Shown: in pieces, positions 57,618-64,000 of the stretch
Position numbering within the stretch: position 1 is the stretch's first letter
How the letters are laid out: every line of letters starts with the position of its first letter
Assembly: GCF_047675955.1 (NCBI RefSeq)
Contig: NC_132912.1
Span: 18,326,500-18,390,499 of the forward strand
Length of the DNA: 64,000 nt
DNA from: Chlorocebus sabaeus
Lineage: Eukaryota > Chordata > Mammalia > Primates > Cercopithecidae
Direction of reading: 5' to 3'
Made by a program: the position numbers and the translations under genes
Notes under the pieces: generated by a model
The model's input: the letters and a program-made list of their open reading frames with translations, nothing else
Told to the model about the DNA's origin: nothing
The model's database searches: none

Positions 57618-57902
57618 GGCTGGGCGCTGTGGCCACACCTGTAATCCCAGCACTTTGGGGGGCCGAGGCAGGTGGATCACTTGAGTCCAGGAGTTCGAGA
57701 CCAGCCTGGGGAACATGATGAGACTCCTCTTCTACGAAAAAATACAAAAATTAGCTAGGACTGGTGGCATGTGCCTATAGTTCCAGCAACTTAGGGAGGC
57801 TGAGGTGGGAGGATTGCTTGAGCCTAGAAAGTCAAGGCTGCTGTGAGCCATGATCATGCCACTGTACTCCGACCTGGACAACAGAGAGACATCCTGTCTC
57901 AA

Positions 57903-57942
<40 letters not shown>

Positions 57943-57946
57943 TATG
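57618..57946 (+). mobile_element. AluJ/S SINE with (TA)n expanded from its tail
   Basis: Sense Alu starting GGCTGGGCGCTGTGGC. The A-tail (57901-57920) runs into about 13 TA units (57921-57946). Confidence 0.95.
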
Positions 57947-58687
57947 TTTAGTATGTTTTGTTTGAAATTGAGCATATTGGAAACCTCCTCTATACATTCC
58001 TTCACCTATTTCTTATCAAGGACACTTTAATTTAGTTGGTTGGCCAAATTAATCAAATCTGAAAGGATTTGGCTGTCTTTTTGAAAGCTATCCCAGAACT
58101 GGTAAAACAAATGGTTCTTTTCTTCCTGGAAGGAGTTCAGAGAGCCCCTCCCTCCCGGACCTCCCCATTCCCTTTTTCCTCTACCTTTCCCCAATGATCA
58201 CAGCCAGGAAGAGCCAGAAATGGCTTTGTAACTCTTTTGAATAATGACAAGTCATTGTTGATGACTCCCACCAAGGGGGAAGGATGCTGTGGTTAGACCC
58301 TTGCTTAAGAAACGATTGTTTGTAACGTTATTCATGTCTTTGTCATCTCTGGGTTCTGTCACTGCAGCATGTTCTATTGGGATGTGTCTTTGAAGTTCAC
58401 TTGGCAGACATTTGTATTATCATTTTAGCAGCATTTTCTTGCATATGATATGCCAGAGTAATATATACTAAAATGATGAATATAGTTTTTGCCCTTGAAG
58501 AGTTTATAATCCAACAAGGGTCGGCATTTAGTTACTAAATCATCAAAAGAGAAGTTATCATAAGAAGTATCATGACCTATTGATAAAATTGTAGGCAACC
58601 TGTTAGAAATACTCAGCTTGGTCTAAACTAAATACAGAGCTCTTCAAAGTCATTGGTACTAAAAGCCTGGCTTGAGCTAAATGAAAC
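57947..58687. other. Unique DNA, weak L2 fragment
   Basis: 58440-58530 may be a reverse-complement L2 3' end ('tttttgcccttgaagagtttataatcc'). The rest is unassigned. Confidence 0.4.
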
Positions 58688-58704
58688 AATTTTCCACGCG
58701 AGAG

Positions 58705-58984
58705 CTCGGTGCAGTGGCTCATGCCTGTAATCCCAGCACTTTGGGAGGCTAAGGTGGATAGACCACTTGAGGTCTGGAATTGAAGACCAGCCTGGCCAAC
58801 ATGGTGAAAGCCCGTCTCTACCAAAAATACAAAATCAGCTGAGCATGGTGGCATGTGCCTGTAATCCCAGCCACTTGGGAGGCTGAGGCAAGAGAATCAC
58901 TTGAACCTGGGAGGTAGAGGATGCTGTGAGCCGAGATCGCGCCACTGCACTCCAGTCTGGGCAACAGAGCCAGACTGTCTCAAA

Positions 58985-59019
<35 letters not shown>

Positions 59020-59026
59020 AAATAAA
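58705..59026 (+). mobile_element. AluS SINE with (AAAT)n tail
   Basis: Sense Alu lacking the first bases of the consensus. The target duplication is AATTTTCCACGCGAGAG (58688-58704) and AATTTTTCACCCAAGAG (59027-59043). The (AAAT)n tail spans 58982-59026. Confidence 0.95.
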
Positions 59027-59159
59027 AATTTTTCACCCAAGAGAATAAATTCTGGTGGCCACTTATTCAAAGTAGAATAAGTTCTACTTTGAATTATTAC
59101 TACTGTATGTTGTTTCACCATAGCTGACACATGGGGATTATGAGTTACATTTACAAGAA

Positions 59160-59400
59160 TAAAAACTATAAAAATTAACCATGAGTATTTATTGAACAAT
59201 TACTATTTGGCAGGTACTAGCCTAAGTGCTTTACATATATTCATGAAATACTCATAACCTATGAGCACCATAAAAATCTTTTATTTTGTAGCTGATGAAA
59301 TTGAGGCACAAGGCCACTGTGTCCAAGGATGCCTGAGCCAAGATTTGAACCCGATGAGCCTGGTCCTAAAGTCTACTATTGAATTCATACACTTCATCCC
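59160..59400 (-). mobile_element. MIR SINE
   Basis: Reverse-complement MIR: 'tttattgaacaattactatttggcaggtactagcc', 'tgtagctgatgaaattgaggcacaaggcc', 'gagccaagatttgaacccgatgagcc'. Confidence 0.85.
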
Positions 59401-59824
59401 TCTCCTAGTCACTGTGGCCCCTCTGTGTGTATTATAAAAAAGGTACTCTCTTTGAGTAGGAAAATTAGAAAAATGCACACTCACAGGGAGGATGTAGCCT
59501 CTCTTTATTTCACCCCTAACTCATCCTTTGGCCTGGCCTTTTGAACAGTGCACAGAATGTACAACTGTACGTGGCAGCCCTATCTTCACTGTCTTCACTA
59601 CCTGTTGTTACCTTTACAAATGTCAACTAACTTTGACATCCATGATCTTATTTGATTTTGGCTTCAGTCACATGAAATAAAAATGACAGTTAATTACCTT
59701 TCCCTTACAAAAGAGAAATCTATTCTCTTTATGTATTGATGTATTGATCACACAATAGGTACATCATAAAAACCAAGCAGTGGCCCAGGGGCAGGAAAGA
59801 TCCTGGGTATAAATCACTCACTGT
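59401..59824. other. Unique intronic DNA
   Basis: Nothing recognised between two MIR copies. Confidence 0.4.
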
Positions 59825-60040
59825 GTGCTTTACCATACTACATGCTTTGCCCATGATTTAATTTACTGTTCACAAAAGCCCTACGAGGTAGGGTATCACT
59901 AATGCCTGTACGCAGATAAGGAAACAGCTTCAGTACAGTGAATTGCCTTGCCAGGATTTCCATATTTTGTAGGCTGAGGTGTCTGAATTCAACCCTGGGC
60001 TATCTGGCTTGAAATCTATGCTCCTTCCACCATTCTTACT
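59825..60040 (-). mobile_element. MIR SINE
   Basis: Reverse-complement MIR: 'tgatttaatttactgttcacaaaagccctacgagg', 'acgcagataaggaaacagc', 'tctgaattcaaccctgggctatctggc'. Confidence 0.85.
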
Positions 60041-60657
60041 CCATCTCTATTCGAGTCTCTCTGATTGTTTGGGGTAGACATGTTCAAACAAAATAATACT
60101 CATTAGTGTTAGACAATTGAAGATTAGGATAAAGCGTGGCTCAAGCAGAGAAAATTGCCCAGGGAAGATACCCTAGGGAAGATACTGACTGCTTTTTAAT
60201 AAGCTAGAACAAAAAGAGGTCACAGTCAAGATTATGAGCCACTTAGTTCGTTGATCAGCACATACTAATGGAGCACCTGTTAGATGCTTAGCAGCCATTT
60301 AGGAGCTGTGTTGGAAACAACACTGAAAGTCAAACCACTTACCCTCAAGGGGATCACCGTCTAATTAGTAAGATAACTAACAAGCCTGAATGTGAACACT
60401 GCAGCTACTTAGTAATCTCCGAGGACCTCTTTCAGTAGGGACCCATTTGGTGAATTTGCAGAAGAAACACACACAGATTGGGAGCATCCCTTCCATTCTC
60501 CCTACTGAATGGTGGGGTACTGTTTACTGTTGTGTGTGTCCAATAATAACAAACCTCGTTCCCAAAAAGCAGTCTGAGACAAGGACTTAGTCTAGGTAAT
60601 TTCTTGGAGTGGATGTTTCTGGGAGACAGAGGAGGAAACGCCAAAATAAAGGAACAT
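60041..60657. other. Unique DNA with an L2 3' end
   Basis: 60245-60390 looks like a reverse-complement L2 end ('atggagcacctgttagatgcttagc', 'cttaccctcaaggggatcaccgtctaattag'). The rest is unassigned. Confidence 0.45.
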
Positions 60658-60964
60658 TATAGCACTTTGGGAGGCTGTGGCAGGTGGATCACCTGAGGTC
60701 AGGAGTTCAAGACCAGCCTGGCCAACATGGCAAAATCATGTCTGTACTAAAAATACAAAAAATTAGCCAGGCATGATGGTATATGGCTATAGTCCCAGCT
60801 ACTTGGGAGGCTGAGGGAAGAGAATCACTTGAGATCAGGAGGTGGGGGTTGCAGTGAGCCAAGACTGTGCCACTGCACTCCAGCCTGGGTGACAGAGTGA
60901 GACCCTGTCACCAAAAAAAAAAAAAAAAAAAAAAAAAAAAACAAGAAAAACAAAAAAAAAAAAA
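60658..60964 (+). mobile_element. AluS SINE, 5' truncated, long A-tail
   Basis: Starts within the left arm at 'tagcactttgggaggc', missing roughly the first 35 bases. It ends in a tail of about 50 bases, nearly all A (60914-60964). Confidence 0.94.
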
Positions 60965-61429
60965 CGAGGGGAAATATTATTAAAGTTATGGACACAAGGG
61001 GTCTGGATTCCATTACACCTCCCTGGAAGATGTACCAAAACCTTCCAGAACTGTCCACTTTAAGGATGGCACTGGGGAGGATTTGTTCACAGCTTCTGTC
61101 CCCGATTCATTGAGAGTTGTCTCTAGGGGCAGTCATTACCCCACATTTCTGAGCTGGCTGGTGAAAATAATGGATGTTTACAGGTCGTAAGACCCTGGGG
61201 CAGAGTGAAGAGTCCCTTGGCTTAGGCTTGAGGTAGGACAGAGGATGCTGCAGCTGTGGCTGGGTTCAGAGGTGGGCTGACAGAATGGAATGCAGAGAAA
61301 CAAAGTTGTCTGCTGCAAATCTGTTTCAGCCCCCTCCGTGTATGAGCACTAGACAGCTGCCCTTGCCATAGATGAAAGATAGACCAGCCACCTGGGGAGG
61401 CACTGGCATCAGCCTGGGAAATGGTCAAA
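60965..61429. other. Unique intronic DNA
   Basis: Moderate GC content. No exon, repeat or motif recognised. Confidence 0.4.
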
Positions 61430-61605
61430 GCCGGGTTTTACCAGTAGTCACTTAAAGTCTCCTGGTCTCTATTTCCCATAAGATGGAAAGAGTAATAGTA
61501 ACTGCCTTATAGGTTGTTAGGAAGACTTATTAACTCAGTGTGATAAAATATTTTATAGAATGCTGAGCACTCTTTCTGGCAAATATGAGTACTCAATTTG
61601 TTGGG
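61430..61605 (+). mobile_element. MIR SINE
   Basis: Sense MIR: 'cacttaaagtctcctggtctctatttcccataagatgg', 'aatagtaactgccttataggttgttagg', 'gctgagcactctttctggc'. Confidence 0.85.
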
Positions 61606-61772
61606 AAACAGATCCCAAAAGGCTTATATTGACGGGACAAGGAGTTACTTTTTTTAAGTGTGTTTTTTTCCTTTTATTGTCTGCCTTGTTCATTCACCTA
61701 GTGTATTAGTCCGTTTCCACACTGCTGATAAAGGCAGTCCTGAGACTGGGTAATTTAGAAAGGAAAGAGGTT

Positions 61773-62790
61773 GTCGACAAATGGGATCTAATTAAAGAGC
61801 TTCTGCACAGCAAAGGAAACTACCATTAGAGTGAACAGGCAACCTACAGAATGGGAAACAATTTTTACAATCTACCCATCTGACAAAGGACTAATATCCA
61901 GAATCTACAAAGAACTTAAATTTACAAGAAAAAAAATAAAACAACCCCATCAAAAAGTGGGCGAAGGATACAAACAGACATGTCTCAAAAGAAGACATTT
62001 ATGCAGCCAACAGACACATGAAAAAATGCTCATCATTGGCCATCAGAGAAATGCAAATTAAAACCACAATGAGATACCATCTCACACCAGTTAGAATGGC
62101 GATCATTAAAAAGTCAGGCAACAACAGGTGCTAGAGAGGATGTGGAGAAACAGGAACACTTTTACACTGTTGATGGGACTGTAAACTAGTTCAACCATTG
62201 TGGAAGATAGTGTGGCAATTCCTCAAGGATCTAGAACTAGAAATACCATTTGACCCACCCATACCATTACTGAGTATATACCCAAAGGATTATAAATCAT
62301 GCTGCTATAAAGACACATGAACATGTATGTTTATTATGGCACTATTCACAATAGCAAAGACTTGGAACCAACCTAAACGTCCATCCGTGATAGACTGGAT
62401 TAAGAAAATGTGGCACATATACACCATGGAATACTATGCAGCCATAAAAAAGGATGAGTTCATGTCCTTTGTAGGGACATGGATGAAGCTGGAAACCATC
62501 ATTCTGAGCAAACTATCACAAGGACAGAAAACCAAACAGTTCATGTTCTCACTCATAGGTGTGACTTGAACAATGAGAGCACTTGGACACAGGGTGGGAA
62601 ACATCACACACCGGGGCCTGTTGTGGGGTAGGGGGAGTGGGGAGGGATGGTATTAGGAGATACACCTAATGTAAATGACGAGTTAATGGGTGTAGCACAC
62701 CAAATGGCACATGTATACATATGTAACAAACCTGCACTTTGTGCACATGTACCCTAGAACATAAAGTATTAAAATTAAAATTAATAAAAA
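61773..62790 (+). mobile_element. L1PA, 5' truncated inside ORF2
   Basis: About 1 kb of L1 sense sequence from ORF2 through the 3' UTR. Fragments of the ORF2 C-terminus are still readable (62327-62569: NQPKRPSVIDWIKK, MEYYAAIKKDEF). The 3' UTR holds the usual G-rich motif at 62625-62646. The L1's own AATAAA is at 62783-62788. A 14-bp target duplication AAAGGAAAGAGGTT at 61759-61772 and 63040-63053 encloses it together with the next feature. Confidence 0.95.
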
Positions 62791-63039
62791 TGTTCTTCAA
62801 TCAACTATGAGTAAAGATAGACTAGTACATATAGCTCCCCTGAATACTGACCATGAATATGTAAAGAAGATTGATTTTGACAATGTCATGGATTTTTGAG
62901 AAGTTTCCAAAACAGAAATTGTAGTGTTATTATTATTCATCACTGATACCAGCCTATATGTAAGAATAAGTTTTTCCTTTTTTCAAAAATACATTAATGT
63001 GATTAAAACCTAAAAAAAAAATAAAAAGTAAATTTAAAA
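62791..63039 (+). mobile_element. Probable L1 3' transduction with its own poly-A tail
   Basis: About 220 bases that are neither L1 nor THE1 follow the L1 end, then ATTAAA at 63002-63007 and an A-rich tail (63012-63039). The second copy of the L1 target duplication begins only after this tail. The segment therefore entered together with the L1, as expected when transcription reads past the weak L1 poly-A signal. Confidence 0.85.
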
Positions 63040-63358
63040 AAAGGAAAGAGGTTATTTAATTGACTTATAGTTCCACATGGTTGGGGAGGCCTCACAATCA
63101 TGGCAGAAGGCAAAGAAGAGCAAAGTCACATCTTACATGGATGGTAACAGGCAATGAGAGAATTTGTGCAGGGAAACTCCCTCTTAAAAACCATCACATC
63201 TCATAAGACTTATTCACTATCATGAGAACAACAGGGAAAGGCCCACCCCCATGATTCAATTACCTCCTACCAGGTCCCTCCCACAACACGTGGGAATTGT
63301 GGCAGCTACAATTCAAGATGAGATGTGGATGGGGACACAGCCAAACCATACCACCTAG

Positions 63359-64000
63359 TTTATCTGTTTCCAGTTTTTATTCCACTAAAAGGTCAATTCA
63401 GATTTGCTAAAATATCCTTGATTGATATGATATACCTGGTTGGACACAATAAAAATCAGTTCCCTTATTGGAAATATGTGCACTTAAAGGAGAATGCTGA
63501 ATCCCATCAAGGAACAAAACTTTCTCCCATTCTGTCCCCAGAAACTAGTCACAGAAGGGTTTGCATATTCTTTGTGGTGAGTGCATACTGATGACAACTT
63601 CTGTTTATTCCTCCAACCCACTTCCAAGAGCCAGGATAGCTTCTTGCATCTGATTCTTATGATGATGAAAATTGTTAGATTATTTTGGGGGAACTGCTGT
63701 GTATGAGGCAGTATGCTTGGTCCTAGAAATGTGAAGGGTATAAAAACGAAAAATATATAGAATGCATTTCTTGTCTACAAAAAAAGACTATTGTGGTTGA
63801 AGGAATTGGATGAGAATGGTTGAGCTTTTGGAGATAATGGGGAACTAGGGAGTACTAAATCAAATATTTGGCCCCAATTTTACTTATCCAAGGCCAGCAT
63901 AAGAAATTCAGTGGGAAAGGAATTCACCTGGGGCTCTTTGAGAAATAATGAGCTAAACGTATTGGAGACATAAGTGAGAAAGGCTAGCAGTCAGCAGTTC
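63359..64000. other. Unique DNA, possible L2 fragment
   Basis: 63680-63790 has a weak reverse-complement L2 3' end ('aggcagtatgcttggtcctagaaatgtgaaggg'). No exon recognised up to the window end. Confidence 0.4.

Larger units (their letters stand above)
61702..63353 (-). mobile_element. THE1 LTR split by an L1 insertion
   Basis: Left piece 61702-61772 (TGTATTAGTCCGTTTCCACAC...) and right piece 63040-63353 (ending CAAACCATACCA) make one THE1-type LTR of about 370 bp. The outer 5-bp target duplication CCTAG is perfect at 61697-61701 and 63354-63358. Confidence 0.96.

Noticed and set aside
62327..62569. 80-codon frame with clear protein similarity
   Set aside because: It is the C-terminal remnant of L1 ORF2 in a truncated copy, annotated with the L1 and not as a gene.
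40192..64000. Search for the beta-2b and beta-2e alternative first exons of CACNB2
   Set aside because: I looked for sequence encoding their N-termini as I remember them (MLDRRLIAP and MKATWIRLL) and saw none. They probably lie outside this window.
1..64000. CRISPR array, operon, tRNA, rRNA or other prokaryotic-type system
   Set aside because: All periodic structure seen is microsatellite, Alu-tail or the 168-bp duplication. tRNA-like signals belong to MIR heads. No multi-gene system exists here.

Overview
The window is mammalian, primate, gene-interior DNA. It has no operons, no long open reading frames and a dense load of Alu, L1, L2, MIR and MaLR/ERV copies. One Alu (4633-4856, minus strand) carries base changes typical, from memory, of the Old World monkey AluYR lineage: GGGCGAGG in place of GGGCGTGG, GGCGTAAAC in place of GGCGTGAAC, and GATCCGGCCAC. 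The source is therefore most likely a cercopithecid monkey (macaque, baboon or similar) rather than an ape.

Only one coding segment can be supported. It is a 16-codon alternative first exon at 40144-40191, + strand, ending in a perfect GTAAGT donor. The peptide begins MQCCGLVHRRRVRVSY, which I recognise as the N-terminus of the beta-2a splice form of CACNB2, the voltage-gated calcium channel auxiliary subunit. Cys3 and Cys4 are the palmitoylation sites that tether beta-2a to the membrane. The window therefore lies inside CACNB2, in sense orientation. Everything upstream of about 39.3 kb is intron of the longer isoforms, and everything after 40191 is the first intron of the beta-2a transcript. 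Two short upstream ORFs precede the start codon, which itself sits in a weak Kozak context. The stretch 38779-43030 is the longest in the window where I recognise no interspersed repeat, as expected for an alternative promoter under constraint.

Layout: 0.4-18 kb is Alu-rich with MIR fragments, an old L1 3' end (13.45-14.44 kb), a THE1/MST LTR and an MLT1 LTR, ending at unique DNA with a perfect CRE and a CTCF-like site (17.8-18.0 kb). 18-25 kb holds L1 3' ends, an L2 fragment, an ERV1-like LTR fragment, an MST LTR and an MLT1 LTR. 27.4-29.4 kb is a long L2 copy with an exact 168-bp tandem duplication. 30-35 kb holds a MIR split by an Alu and a THE1 LTR, then another L2. 35-39 kb is Alus. 39-43 kb is the CACNB2 alternative promoter and exon. 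43-64 kb is old L1, Alus, MIRs, L2 with a THE1 insertion, nested Alus, and near the end a THE1 LTR split by a 5'-truncated L1 that carries a probable 3' transduction.

I found no CRISPR array, operon, tRNA or rRNA gene, or novel multi-gene system. The most informative observations are the CACNB2 beta-2a exon with its uORFs, the L1 3' transduction, the recent tandem duplication, and the CTCF, CRE and G-quadruplex candidates. Repeat subfamily names and edges were judged by eye.
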